Positions 46,824-59,243 of a stretch of 64,000 nucleotides of DNA are shown here, piece after piece. The position numbers and the translations under genes are program-made. The stretch's first letter is position 1. Each line of letters opens with the position of its first letter. Where the stretch lies: the NCBI RefSeq assembly GCF_018812025.1, contig NC_063052.1, positions 25,989,726 through 26,053,725 on the forward strand, written 5' to 3'. Under the pieces are notes generated by a model. The model was not told the origin of the DNA. It did not search any database and saw only the letters and a program-made list of their open reading frames with translations. The DNA is from Megalobrama amblycephala. Lineage: Eukaryota > Chordata > Actinopteri > Cypriniformes > Xenocyprididae.

Positions 46824-48400
46824 TATTTTATCTAACATATAATGGTGAGTTTAATATTTTATTCAATATATAATGAAATGCATTGTAGGAAGGAATTATG
46901 GACTTTTCTCAGAAAGTATGGTTTCCATGGTAATTTTGAAAAGGTTATGCATTATCTCGATGTAAAAGGTACCTAAATTAATAAAGGAAGAAACAGAATA
47001 GTTAGTAATCTGACTCTTAAGAAGAGAGTGACTCTCCTTAGATAGATAGACATATCATCATTCTCAGTTAATTGCTAAATTTGTCATGCTGCTCACTCTG
47101 TTAAATGCCACAGCACGTCTTTTGATGTTTTATCTAGCATTAAATTAAAATATCGCAAAACTTTAAAGAGCTGTCTGAAAAAACAAAAGGTAAACGCACT
47201 AACACTCAAGTCTAGTGTGGCACATTAAAATGAATTTCAAACAGGAGATGATCCAACCAACTTTAAAGTAGCCTGAAAGATACTCAAGATAAGAGCATAT
47301 CAATTATAGACAGATATAATCTGTGGTTTATGTCCTATAAGATATCATTAGCCCAGAGTGATAGCATTGGACAGTTTTTGTACTAGCGGATCTTGGCTGG
47401 AAAATGGTATTTTTTGTAGATTAAAGGCTAATAACAGACAAATTAAAACATATTATTTGAACATTTTAATTTGTTCGTCTAGTCTTTCAGAGTAAAAATG
47501 CCCTCTATGAGATTACACTAGCCTATTAGTCATCACAATTAATATTTCAACCCATGCTGAGTGATCTCATGATAGTCTTCAGAACTATCACGCAGAGAGA
47601 CACATTTATTGCGGTACTCCTACATGCTGTGTGTGTACAATATATCAAAATTACATGGATAAATCTTCATGGAGCCAGTTAGTTCTATTCATATTAATTT
47701 GAATTCAAGTTTTATTCATATTAATTTGATTTAATGAAAGATGTTATTTTTAGACCACTTGTTCTCACTTAGTCTTGCTTTGGTACTCAGTACTACTACT
47801 AATAATAATAATAATTATTAATATTATTACACTGTAAAAAATTATTTTTCAAAACTGTAAATAAAACAAATATTATTGGAGTACTTTCTTCAAGAAAATA
47901 CAAAAAAAATAGTCTTTCTACTTCAAAATGTAATGTTTAATACAATGTGTTACTTGCAGATTATTTGTAATTATTTGTGAAATTTATTAGCAAAATGAAA
48001 ATTGTTTCTACACCAATTTTTTCAGTATACTATTAGTAAGTTGATTAATTGGACAGTATTTGCCCATTTTGAGATCATCAGCATCATCCAATAAATATAT
48101 TTTTTTTAATTAAAAATGTATTATTATTATTATTATTATTAAAACTTAACAATGCATATTTTTAGGGAATAATTAAATAATAAATTAAAATTATAAAGTA
48201 AAATAAATAAATAAATAAACAATTCATGTTTATTATTTTTGCACATTTGTTTTGTTGTTATATTAGTAGTGGAAGTAGTAATCCTATAATATTTACAAAT
48301 AATTTTATATCAAATATGTACTCAAATACATAAAATATTATTAATCTCAACATTGATTTATATATAGCTCAGCATCTGTCTTTTCTATGCCTATAACCAT
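46824..48400. other. Intergenic, AT-rich, no feature recognised
   Basis: Short ATT/TAA runs (47800-47830, 48120-48215) but no exon, repeat end or long ORF. Confidence 0.5.
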
Positions 48401-48599
48401 TCCAATTGTGATTTTTGGAGTATTATTCACTCTTTGAGTGGATGAATTATGGTGCACTGCGGACATCGCATTCAAGATATAATGAAACATTGTGATGTGG
48501 AACAGAAAAAAATCTCCATGGTAACTCTTGGTAACTCATGGTAACTCAGTTATTCCAATAAATGTGACAGATATCATCCATAGACTTGATAACAGCAAA

Positions 48600-48720
48600 A
48601 CAGCAGAGCCACTTTAAATCGTACAGCAGGATAAGGGGGCGGGTAATTCAGTATTCACAAATTATACAGCTATAAAGGGCTCATTTAGCAGAGGGAACAG
48701 GAGAGAGAATGGAGAGGAGA
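48600..48720 (+). promoter_or_regulatory. Weak candidate core promoter
   Basis: A GC box-like AGGGGGCGGGT (48635-48645) lies about 28 bp before TATAAAGG (48672-48679), followed by purine-rich GGAGAGAGAATGGAGAGGAG. The arrangement fits a TATA promoter reading rightward, but no downstream coding exon is evident, so it may be chance or a noncoding transcript. Confidence 0.2.
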
Positions 48721-49539
48721 CAGTGTAATCTGCATTACAAAAGAGGTCGGGTTTAACTAACCTGTAACTGAGCCGTACTAGATAGTGTCAGTGCTGTTCT
48801 ACCTCATTAATCTCACTTCTGTTTCAGCTCCATTGTGGGTATTTTTACACTGGTGATTTTATCACTGCTTTTCCCATAGCATTTTCCACTACACCTCATA
48901 AAAGCAGAAGTTTGACAGATGGCTTCATTTATTCTGGACAGCTTCATGAGCAGGTTGAAGATGCTCCATGGAAACCAAACAATGGTGCTGCTTGCCTGGA
49001 AAGGTGCATGTGGGCATAAGATTTTGTCCTCCGGCACATTCCGTGTGCTTGATGGGTATTACTGACAGAAGATCTTCCTTAAGGGACAAATAAATAATCC
49101 ATCCATGCATTTGGTTGCTAGAGTGAACTGACTCCTTGGGGGGAAATGGTTTGTCTGCCTTGCTTGCAGATCTCAAAAGCCTAGCAGGTCATGTGAGTCA
49201 TCCGCCAAAACAGAACAGATATAGAGGTCTTTCAGAAGCGCTGACTCTGTAGCAGTGCGGTCTTTTATCTAAATCAAAGGATACTGGGTGACGTTTTTGG
49301 TTGAGCACATTTCTATAAAAAGTGATTTTATACATCACAGGATGCTGAATTTTATCTTGTCTTGCTCTGGAGAAAAGGAGATCTCTGTAACTAAAAATGT
49401 TGATTGACTCGTTGCGTCTAAATTGTTAAAGAATGAATCTGAGTTGTGTTAGTTATGTGGACTCAAAATATTTAACTGTATTTCTACATCTTTAAAGAGC
49501 CAATCAGTCATTTCCACCTTATTAAAGTTTCATAAGTAA
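48721..49539. other. Intergenic, no gene; contains a repeat fragment
   Basis: Holds the 48975-49050 partner of the repeat at 44998. Otherwise apparently single-copy. Confidence 0.4.
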
Positions 49540-49990
49540 AAAATGAACAGTAGGCCTAGATTTAAAGAGGGCCTATATTCACTCTTGAATGTCAAAAAAC
49601 TCATAATTTTTCACATAATTTACATTGTTGCAGCACCTCTCTTCCCAGTCTGTCAAAAACGCTCTGTTTAGTCCCTCTCTATGAAGTCCCTCCTTCAGAA
49701 AAGTGCAATGTGCTCTGATTGGTCAGCTGAACCAGTGTGTTGTGATTGGTCAACAGTTTTGAGGATGTTTTGTAAATGCCACGCCCATTACCATTTAAAT
49801 GAGCTCATATACATTCACAAAAGAAAACTCAAGATTACAATTGAGGCATTTCAGAGAGTTCAGAAACAGCTTAGTGATATAGAAAATAACTTTGCATACA
49901 TTTTTGATGCTCAAACAGCAGATGTGGTGTCAGATTTATGAACAAATGACTCTTAAGAACCAGTTCTTTTCACAAAAGAATGCAAACTTT
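49540..49990. repeat. Dispersed repeat (CTCTGATTGGTCAGCTGA type)
   Basis: GTGCTCTGATTGGTCAGCTG, TGTGATTGGTCAACAG and AATGCCACGCCCATTACC in order are a phrase I recall from many cyprinid loci. No terminal structure found. Confidence 0.4.
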
Positions 49991-50039
49991 AAATCTGCAG
50001 TGTTGCAGTAAAGTGGAGTAGACTGAATTGATTTTAGAT

Positions 50040-51177
50040 CAGTGTCGGGTGAAACACGTTGCTGTAATTAAATTACTTATCCACTGAAAAAGTAAAGTAA
50101 GGGATTACTGTTCATTTTTAGGTAATTTAATTACAGTTACTTATAATGTACTTGCGTTATACTGTAAATTAGTTCAACAGTTCTGTTTAAATCAATATTG
50201 AATTTAAAATCTAAATTTGGCATCTAAAGGTAAAAGTGAACACTCTTTAAAATCGTTAGCTGTAGTGCACCAGTTGGCTGTGTAGCTGTTTGAAGATGTT
50301 GGCAGAAGCAAGTGGCTGTTTTGCAGAATGGAAATATTCTAATCACTTTTTTGACACAGGTAGGCAAGAACATTACGGTAAAGCGTAAGCTATGTCCTAG
50401 AGAGAAAAAACTGCGCGCGCTCTCTAAGAGACGGTCTTCAGTCAGTGCTCTCTCAACCACAGTGCACACACATAGCCTTTGGTTATGTGAATGTGAACAG
50501 CATGTGTAACAGCATATTGTCTCCGTCCATTAGGTCTCAGTGACTGCAGCCTTAAAAACATGCTACTGTCTACTATTGGCTGTCTGTATTATAAATGATA
50601 ATCAAACAACAAAAGAAAGCTTTAATAAGGACTAATCTATATTTAATTTATACAGTTATGACTATGCAGAGTTATTTTACATTTGATTATTCAATTTCTG
50701 TGGTATTTTTACTTACTACTATTAGACCTACCTGGAAAAAAAAATATAGCATTGTTTTATTTGTATTTTTATATATTTTTACTGTGGTATCGACTTTAGT
50801 ATCGAGTATTGTGCACTTTTGGTGGTATCGGTACTAGATTTTTGGTATAGTGACATCCCTATTTGTTACTAAAAAAAATTTAAGTATTATAAAGTAAATA
50901 AAAGTATTATAGTATATGTTTTAATAAAGTTAAAATGTTTAAAAAAGCTATAAAAAGGCTAAACTATTCCATGTTTGACTAAATTATTAAAACATTTTCC
51001 TTTCTATTGTCTATCCTGTCAAGGTTTATAAGGATTTTAAGAAGTAATAATTAGTAAGTTACTTATTGAGTAATTAAATTACTTTTCAGACAGAGTAATT
51101 AGAAAAGTATTTTAAATGCAACATTGATGATGTAATTAGTAATTAATTACTTTTTTGAAGTAACTTACCCAACACTG
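50040..51177 (+). mobile_element. hAT element (CAGTGTYGGGT ends) with perfect 8-bp duplication and BED-finger remnant
   Basis: Left CAGTGTCGGGTGAAAC, right AAGTAACTTACCCAACACTG; TTTTAGAT flanks exactly on both sides (50032-50039, 51178-51185). 1138 bp, internally deleted, but retains the start of a transposase. Confidence 0.92.
50312..50509 (+). pseudogene. hAT transposase N-terminal (BED zinc finger-like) fragment
   Basis: Reads FLTQVGKNITVKRKLCPR, resembling the GKN-V-C-LC start of fish hAT transposase BED fingers, then degenerates; the second Cys/His pair and the RNase H-like domain are missing. Confidence 0.5.
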
Positions 51178-51185
51178 TTTTAGAT

Positions 51186-51654
51186 GTATATTATACGTTG
51201 CATTATGTTTTTAAATCAGAACCCGCAAAGTGTGACATCATATTGTGACCGTTGCAGTGTCTGTTGAAATTTTGCGTGCTTAAAGTAGTGACCATGGCAT
51301 TTGGAAAACACCGAAATTCGCATGAGCTTGCGTCTTCTGTCTCCCGCATTCTATTATAAATGGAATTCAATGTAACGAACAGTGTGGTGTGAATGCCCTT
51401 TTAGCAGTTCGAATCAGAGTCACTCAGTCAGTGAATCATTTAGAGCCCGTGGCTGCACTCAAAAGCTGAAAAATGGCAAGTGTGGGTATCTGTTGGTGGG
51501 AGTAGGTGTGACAAAAGGTTGGGGCATGCTGAAGTATAGGGGCATGGAGAAAGGTCTTTTTCATCGGTCACGTTGTCTGTCAGGGTAGGGTAGGGTTAGG
51601 GGTTAGTTTCTGTTGTAGCAATTCACCTTTTGGCACGGCTCCTTTCGGCATGCC
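51186..51654. other. Intergenic, no gene recognised
   Basis: A 68-codon ORF at 51382 has no support. GGGTAGGGTTAGGGGTTAG near 51583 is a short telomere-like G-rich run. Confidence 0.4.
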
Positions 51655-52388
51655 ATAGAGTACCTCAGGGATGACGTGCTTTTGTAGGCCAACCCGGGAA
51701 GTTAGCAGCGCACGGGTTCCCTCGATCGAAAGCCTATTCATTTTTCCCATAGACTTTTGGAAAATCGCAGAAAATATGCTCTGTGTTTAGGTTGTGACAC
51801 TTACACGTTTTGTCTATCAAGATAATCTTTACAATCTTAACACAACATTTATACATTTGGAAGCCTAAATAAAGTCGTCAGATATAAAAGGCTAACAGTA
51901 GGCTATAAACGGACTACAGCACACCATGGTCACGGATCAACGTCGTCACCACCAAGTGTCCTCAAACTGCATTTAAAAACCAACTCTATTTACAAACATG
52001 CTCGCTGATTATGATCTGCGCTGTGTATCAATACTTATCCACTTTTTCATGAGCAATACTGTCCAAATGTCTCGTTTTTAATGATGACATCTAAAGTCCC
52101 CGCCAAAGGAAGTAGTCCATTTTAGCACTTTGTTAGCAACCGCCATTTTTAAGACACAGTAAAGGTTTAAAAAATCACAAGCAGGTTATAACTGGTGTGT
52201 TTTATGTCATAGATCAAAACGTGAAAATATTTAGAGGCTTTGTTAACCACAGACCTTATTTCAGGCGATTTAGCAAAAACCCATTCAAAAAACCCATTGA
52301 CTTCGGAGCGATGGAACCGGAAGCCCAAAAATGCTAACTCGCTTCCAGGTTTTGCCTACAAAAATGCATCATCCCTGAGGTACTCTAT
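51655..52388. mobile_element. Inverted-repeat element (ATAGAGTACCTCAGGGATGA ends)
   Basis: Left ATAGAGTACCTCAGGGATGA and right TCATCCCTGAGGTACTCTAT are exact inverses, with further pairing of TTTTGTAGGCCAA / TTGCCTACAAAA. Contains GAAGTAGTCCATTTTAGCAC and CGCCATTTTT. Target duplication unclear. Confidence 0.78.
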
Positions 52389-52497
52389 TACGCCGACCTG
52401 CAGCTACTCCTGTCTCAAAAAAAAAATGCTGCCTCCACACTCAGAATACAGAGGTAAGGAGGCAACAAGTATGAATCCAATGATAGTGTTATATAGT

Positions 52498-53143
52498 CAG
52501 TGCGTTCTAAACGGGATATGTCACCCTCCGAAGGGCACTTCGGAGTGAAAATAATCATGTCCGCCATATTGAAGGGTCGTTCCAAACCGAAGTGCTCAAA
52601 ACTGGCCACTTCAAAGGGCCCTTCGGAATGAAGGATTTCAAAGGGTACAACTGATGGACACTTCAGGCCCCCATGATCCTTAGCACAGGGAAGTTCTTTG
52701 ACGTCACAGAATAGGGTTAGGAGGTGTACAGGAGGTTAGGAGTTTGATTTTACTTATAAATGTATGTATAGTATTTTTCAATACTACTGTAATATTTATA
52801 TAAGTTAGATTTGGTACATTATTATGGTCAAAATGGCATTGTACTTCAACAAAAATACTTTATAGCTCCCTTTATCAGTCCATTCAAATGTTTCAAATAC
52901 ATAGACACAATATGCAATATGGTGCGATAAACCAATAATAAATAAACTAACGTTAAACAAAGGGCGCAGCTTGCACAATCTACTCCTCTTTGATTGTCTC
53001 GTTAAGATGACGCAGAAGTGCGTTCCAAAAAAATAGTTTTTTTGACCCCTACAGCCTTCATCCCTTCGAAGCTCTCACTCCGGAGTGTAAACCCTTTGAA
53101 GGGATTAGGGCATAGGGATGAGCCCTTCCCAATATAACGCAGT
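52498..53143. mobile_element. Inverted-repeat element with CTTCGGAGTG / GAAGGGCTC words
   Basis: CAGTGCGTTCTAAACGGG at the left faces AACGCAGTG at the right; the interior pairs CCCTTCGGAATGAAGG, CACTTCGGAGTG and CACTCCGGAGTG. Ends are less certain than for other elements. Confidence 0.5.
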
Positions 53144-53146
53144 GCC

Positions 53147-53400
53147 TGTCTCCTGAGATGCCTTCATCTGATCAATTTTTGAAGGCAGCAAATAGATGTA
53201 TCCTTCGCTACCTTTGACATCCCACAATCCTGTGCGTTCCATTCTGTGACATTTGAGCTAAAAAATAAAAATGGCATCTGAAATTTGCAGTTGGTGTTCA
53301 GTTTGTTTGTAAATGTATGTTTTGACCAACGTTTTCCACTTTTGATATCATTTTTACCAAGAAATTAGTATTGTGGTAATTAAATAGTTGCTTTGTTGAG
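53147..53400 (+). repeat. Dispersed repeat, partner of 8723-9138
   Basis: GTCTCCTGAGATGCCTTCATCTGAT, TTTTTGAAGGCAGCA, GTATCCTTCGCTACCTTTGA and GTTTTCCACTTTTGAT in the same order as the other copy. Confidence 0.7.
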
Positions 53401-54984
53401 ATGACCCGTTCTATCCATGTACTTGTGCTCTTCGGACAACAGGACAAATGGATTTGGAACGTCTGCGACAGCAAAGTTGAATTATTATTGGGAACATTTA
53501 CATTCCCAAAAAACATTATTTCTTATTTTTCCTGAATATTATTTTTATTAAGCATTGTGCATTGTGTCAGGGAAAACAGGTCATAAATACTCTGGTGTTT
53601 AAGACTTTCAGTAAGTGTTCAGAGCACTTAAAAAACTCGATCAATACAGAATGGAAACTTCTCATCTTCTAGCCTCAAGCCCTATTGACAATGCCTGAGA
53701 GGAACCTAGCATGAAGTATAATAGCAGCATAAATCAAAAGAAAGTAAGTAAAGCTTTCCCACTGCGAGATTAATCTCACTATGCTCTCAGTGTTAAATTA
53801 TGCATCTCACAGAATTATGTGGCGTAGGTTATGAAGTTCCCCGTTCGATGCGAACCTACACCCTCCGCTTTTGAAACTCCGTACATGATGATGTCATGAG
53901 TCAGCGCTTTTCATTCGCCGCATAAAAGAGAATGATTTACACATATTGTCTGACAGTTCACCTAGCCTGTTCATAAAACCCCAAAAAGGCATCACTGTCT
54001 CCAATATTGTATGCCATCCATCACTGTCTTAGAGTCCATATGCACATTAATGAGATCTCTGAAGCAATTCCCCGCTTTAATTCAGTCTCTGGTAAACCGT
54101 AGAAGCAGTTTCAGGGGGAAAACATCATTTATGCCACTAGGTCTTTTTTGTAATGGATGGAAAACAACAACCAGAACATGTTTTCTTTGAAGCTTACAAT
54201 TAGAAGCACAAAGTTAGAGTATGTTAACTCAGCAGCAAACCTCAGCAGTATCGACTTCACAATTGATGTTACACATATTCAAACCTCAGCAGGGTTCTTT
54301 CCTTAGCAACAAGGGAAACTTGGTTTCTATGGATATGTGCCCTTAACAGGACAGGAGAGAGAGAAGGGACACTGCTGTGTGGGCGATGCAAACACGATCC
54401 CAGCTGGCTCTCATTAACTCACCAACCAATCACTGTAGATCTATACGTATACTGTGTAACAACAGGCACAGGAAGTCGACAAGGTGAGGTGTGAGGCACA
54501 CAAATACTTGCAGGATTTTTACTATGACTGAAACTACTTTCAACATGAATTTTAATGGTTGAAAAATACTTGCTCTGACAGACTTTTTTTCTTTTCACAG
54601 AAAGAAAGTGATGTGGCTTTGCTTTTTGCATTGTTGATGTCTTAAGGAAGGTATGTTTCTCTTGTTTAAGCATCACCTGACACTCCCAATTTGTCTTTTT
54701 CTCTGCTGGCATGTAAAAGATGCCACAACCCTCATGGGACTCATTACCCGAAGAATTACCCGAAAGAAATTATTCTGGAAATCCATGAAAAGGTGGTTGC
54801 TCGTGCCCCAAACATCTTCACCATCTCAGTATAAAAATAGCATTGACAGAACTGAAAGGAAAAGCTCAATTTTTATTGACACATGACCCACAGTTACAGC
54901 AGAGTTCTAAAATCAATAGTAGAGAATCGTTACTATTAAAGCACCTCACATATCATGCTTCCAGTTGCAATTTAATAATATTAA
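53401..54984. other. Intergenic, mostly single-copy-looking, no gene
   Basis: ORFs of 72-97 codons on either strand overlap and show no domains. No repeat ends recognised. Confidence 0.45.
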
Positions 54985-55956
54985 AGGTGCCATCGAACGT
55001 TTTTTTACAAGATGTAATATAAGTCAAAGGTGTCCCCTGAATGTGTCTGTGAAGTTTCAGCTCAAAATACCCCATAGATTTTTTTTAATTAATTTTTTTA
55101 ACTGCCTATTTTGGGGCATCATTAAATATGAGCCGATTTATGCTGTGCGGCCCCTTTAAATCTCGTGCTCTCCGCCCACGGAGCTCGCGCTTGCCTTAAA
55201 CAGTGCCTAAACAAAGTTTACACAACTAATATAACCCTCAAATGGATCTTTACAAAGTGTTCGTCATGCATGCGGCATGCATGCGTCGGATTATGTGAGT
55301 ATTGTATACTGTTATATTGTTTACTTCTGATTTTGAATGAGTTTGATAGTGCTCCGTGGCTAACGGCTAATGCTACACTGTTGGAGAGATTTATAAAGAA
55401 TGAAGTTGTGTTTATGAATTATACAGACTGCAAGTGTTTAAAAATGAAAATAGCGACAGCTCTTGTCTCTGTGAATACAGTAAGAAACGATGGTAACTTT
55501 AATCACATTTAACAGTACATTAGCAACATGCTAACGAAACATTTAGAAAGACAATTTACAAATATCACTAAAAATATCATTATATCATGGATCATGTCAG
55601 TTATTATTGCTCCATCTGCCATTTTTCGTTATTGTTCTTGCTTGCTTACCTAGCCTGATGATTCGGCTGTGCACAGATCCAGACGTTAATACTGGCTGCC
55701 CTTGTCTAATGCCTTTCATAATGTTGGGAACATGGGCTGGCATATGCAAATATTGGGGGCGTACACCCCGACTGTTACGTAACAGTCGGTGTTGTGTTGA
55801 GATTCGCCTGTTCTTCGGAGGTCTTTTAAACAAATGAGATTTATATAAGAAGAGGAAACAATGGAGTTTGAGACTCACTGTATGTCATTTCCATGTACTG
55901 AACTCTTGTTATTTAACTATGCCAAGATAAATTCAATTTTTCATTCGAGGGCACCT
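54985..55956 (-). mobile_element. TTAA-flanked element, AGGTGCC family, copy 4, inverted
   Basis: TTAA 54981-54984, start AGGTGCCATCGAACG, end GAGGGCACCT, TTAA 55957-55960. Reverse complement of the other three copies in landmarks (GAAGTTTCAGCTCAAAATACCCC, CCCGACTGTTACGTAACAGTCGG). The ORFs of 64-115 codons inside are the recurring noise seen in every copy. Confidence 0.9.
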
Positions 55957-55960
55957 TTAA

Positions 55961-58159
55961 TACTATACTGGCTTAGACATAGTATTGATCATAATTAGGA
56001 TTATTGAATATTATTTACTCATATAAATTATTTATTTATTCATACTTACTATTATTACCTATACTTTATCAACACTGCTATAATAAAAGATAATATGATC
56101 TGTTGCGTGTCAGTTATGTTTAGGGGTGGGGTTATGGGAGAACCAAAATTTTTTTTTTTTTTTAAATATATCCTTTCATGCGACTCACATCATACAAATT
56201 CATACGAATTCATCACCAGTTACGTTTTCCCATGAGATCGGGTTGCACAAAACACCTTTGAAATCTTGCTTTGGCTTTTGTTATGGGTACTCTATTCTGT
56301 ATCTAATTAGAAATGATAGTGGTGTAGTTATAATGAAAATATGCAAATTAATGTCTTTTAAATGACATATCGCATTATATTATTGAAACTAAAAGTAGTC
56401 AAATTAAACATTTCCCATTCTTAGTGGTTTCAGTTAAGCATCAGTTGGCAAGCTAACAGCCTACAAGCTCAGCATAGTGTAATTTGGTTAAGAAAAGCTG
56501 TTTTGGTTAGCTTGAAAAAGATAAGCTGCGCTTTTGATGTTCCGAAAATGTACAAATTACCTTTTGAAATCATGTAAATTTAATCAAAATGATGACTGAC
56601 TCTGCTCTTTTTAGGCTTACTAAAGGGTTTTGTTCTTATATTTTGTACTCTGTTGTTGAGTACAAAACAGAGTACAAAACAGAATGTTCACAGTATAGGT
56701 CACAGTAATGCATCATCAACGAGGCACAATGAGGGTCCCAGAAATTATCTATAGAGCACTGTGTTTTTCCCCAAGGTGCCTTTATTTCCGCCACATAATT
56801 TGAGAAACTGCCGCTTATGTCGTGGCATCATAAATTCAGATCCTACTGAAGTAAGTGCGGTTGCTACATTACTATGCAGCTCCCCGACTATCTGTTTCCT
56901 GTAGCCTTGTGACTAAGGCTGCTGACTTCATTCTTTGGTCTCCATGATGTACAACGAGCTCCCGAATCAAAGCAATGAATGATGAGCTAGCGTCTTTTCA
57001 CTGGAGATACTTTGCTTCATGGTCGCTGACTTTTTGTATAACATTTTTTACTGTTGCTATGCAACAAACTCTAGGTAACAAGAATCAATTTGTCGAACAG
57101 GCCATTAAACAGCACAGGAATGTCCAAATGACTCGTCTTGCCGATAATTACACCAAACTGAAAAGAAAACAGCAGAACGGATGAGCAGGCCAACGGGTCA
57201 CTCACGTGACATGCAGTATAACTGACAACTCCATCTGTGTCTCACAGACAGTCTTGACTGGACTTCATTTTATTGACATCTTTTCACTCAGACCGGCTTG
57301 GGCCGGTTCTTTATCTAAAGAATAGAGCGAGATGATATGTTAGGATGTCACTGCGCCACAGGCAATTTATGATATGGCTCAGTTATGTGTTGTATGTGCA
57401 CACAATGACCGTAACTCTGTCCCTTGAGACGATGTCCACACCCACTCCCTGACCCATACTGACCCTTTAATCAATTTAGCCCCATTTCCTGATGCCAGCG
57501 GCCCTAAGTGATTGAGTTATTATACTGAGTGCTGGTTAGAGAGAATGAGAGAGGTAGACAGGGAAACAAAAAGAGAGATGGTGACAGCCAGAGAAGGAAA
57601 AATGGCATATAAATCAGTTCTTATTTCACTAGACTTGGTCATGCATTGTTGACATTTCATTAATTGCTATCCACACCGCTGTGTGCGACCTAAAAATACA
57701 TTATAAGAATATGCCCCCCCCACACACACACACACTTATCTTCGCCCATATTAAGGGCACTGAGTTTGGTTTTACGGCAAACCATTAAGCTTTATTAAAA
57801 CCACAAGTGATATTAGTAACCCGCAGATTTAATAGCTGCAATTTTCTACAAGCGTTTGTTTAAATGTCTAACGATACTCTAAGTAATCTCACGCAAACAG
57901 ACACTCAAGGGGGCTGTTAAAACACTCATGTGTGTGCTGTCACGTAGAAATGGGATGAAAAGAACACTGGTGTCAGGAATCTTGGCTGCAGTGCTGGTGT
58001 ATAGCGAGGGATAATCTGATCCGGCCCTCGGTAAGCGTTTCTTATACGGACCGCACTCCTCAGCAGAAGCCTATTGCTTGTTCAAAGCCTCATGGGCATT
58101 TTTATTTCACTTTGACCCTCAACCTGAGGCTTATATGTCTAGATTCCGCTATGTTAGGT
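55961..58159. other. Intergenic, largely single-copy-looking; possible conserved noncoding segment 56760-57250
   Basis: 2.2 kb without recognised repeats, the longest such stretch in the window. A 69-codon ORF (56975-57184) ends in a polar, Gln/Lys-rich helix-like tail but has no known relative. GTGACATGCAG and an (AC)n run (57721-57736) are minor features. Confidence 0.4.
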
Positions 58160-58275
58160 GTTCTTAAATCCTGCCATTATTACTCAGCCTTATGTCATTC
58201 CAAACCTGTACGACTTTATTCTTCTGCTGAACATAAAAGAAGATATTTTGAGAACACTTGAACACTGTTTCTGGT
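58160..58275 (+). repeat. Fragment of a palindromic-MITE-like repeat
   Basis: ATTACTCAGCCTTATGTCATTCCAAACCTGTACGAC followed by TTCTTCTGCTGAACA-AAAGAAGATATTTTGA (landmarks) resembles the subterminal arm of the TTAA palindromes; only one arm is present. Confidence 0.55.
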
Positions 58276-59156
58276 TAATTTTCTTTACTTGTTTCTGACA
58301 GCTTGTGCTTTGGGGGATGAGAATCTACACAATGGTTTTATGTGCCTTTTGCTGCGGTCTGCATTGTGGATTCGGTTCTTTCAGGTCATTACGTGTTATG
58401 ATGTGCGACTCTAATGGGGTTAGTTGCTATTGGGAAGGAGAAACAGAGCAGTCATTTCCCATGAGACTCCTCCAGTACACTGGCACACTGATGAGAGGTG
58501 GAGAGAAAAAGAGAGAGAGACATCTGCTCATATGTTTCCTGCATCCCATGTGCATTAAAACCACAGATATTCTCTAAATAAACTAAGCTCACAAAAAATT
58601 AGTTCAAACCTCCCTGGTGTGCATTCACGTTACCTCTATTGCTAAGCTGTTTATCCTGTGCATTTTTATGTAAATTTGAATGCAAATGTATAGATTTGAC
58701 TGGCTTCGGGGGAATAAATCTCCATCCCTCCTGATTGGAGAAAGGTTTTCATACAATGACTGACGATTAAGTCAGCTGTCAGACACAGTCTGCCAAGCCA
58801 GGCCAAAAAAAAAGGAAATGTAAAAGCCTTTTTTCTTTTCCAATGTGACAACTGGCTAAATATGACAAATTTGGCAAGGTAGCAAAAAGTTGCATATATC
58901 CAAAGAAACTGATCACACCAATTGAGAGGCTTATTTAACTGCACGTGTTAAGCATGCTGTATATTTACAAGAACATACGCTTTGGCAAAATGCACAAACT
59001 CTCACAAGGACATTGTTCACATAAACAGGACTCAAATTCATGTTGGTATGTTACATTTTCATAGATGTAACATTTAATTGTCCATTACATACAGTGTAAA
59101 AAGTGTAGAATTTCAACCTGTTGGACCCTTTGTTGATATGACCCAATTTAGTCAAG
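58276..59156. other. Intergenic downstream of tmem74, no gene
   Basis: A 90-codon ORF (58305-58577) and a 92-codon ORF (58666-58944) show no domains or splice structure. Confidence 0.4.
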
Positions 59157-59162
59157 TTTATT
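59157..59162 (-). terminator. tmem74: Candidate poly(A) signal of tmem74
   Basis: AATAAA on the minus strand about 310 nt after the tmem74 stop. If used, the 3' UTR contains the hAT MITE at 59244-59450. Confidence 0.35.
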
Positions 59163-59243
59163 CAGTCATATAAATATTTTCATCTACTAGATGTAGATCA
59201 CAGTATCACAAAGCTTGTTTTGATCATTTGAAGAACTGACAAT

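Noticed and set aside
51580..51610. Interstitial telomere repeat
   Set aside because: GGGTAGGGTTAGGGGTTAG holds only about two imperfect TTAGGG-like units.
54965..55878. ORFs of 64-115 codons around a copy of the AGGTGCC element
   Set aside because: Equivalent ORFs appear in the other copies of the element (for example 6710, 9915 and 36076) and come from conserved repeat sequence.
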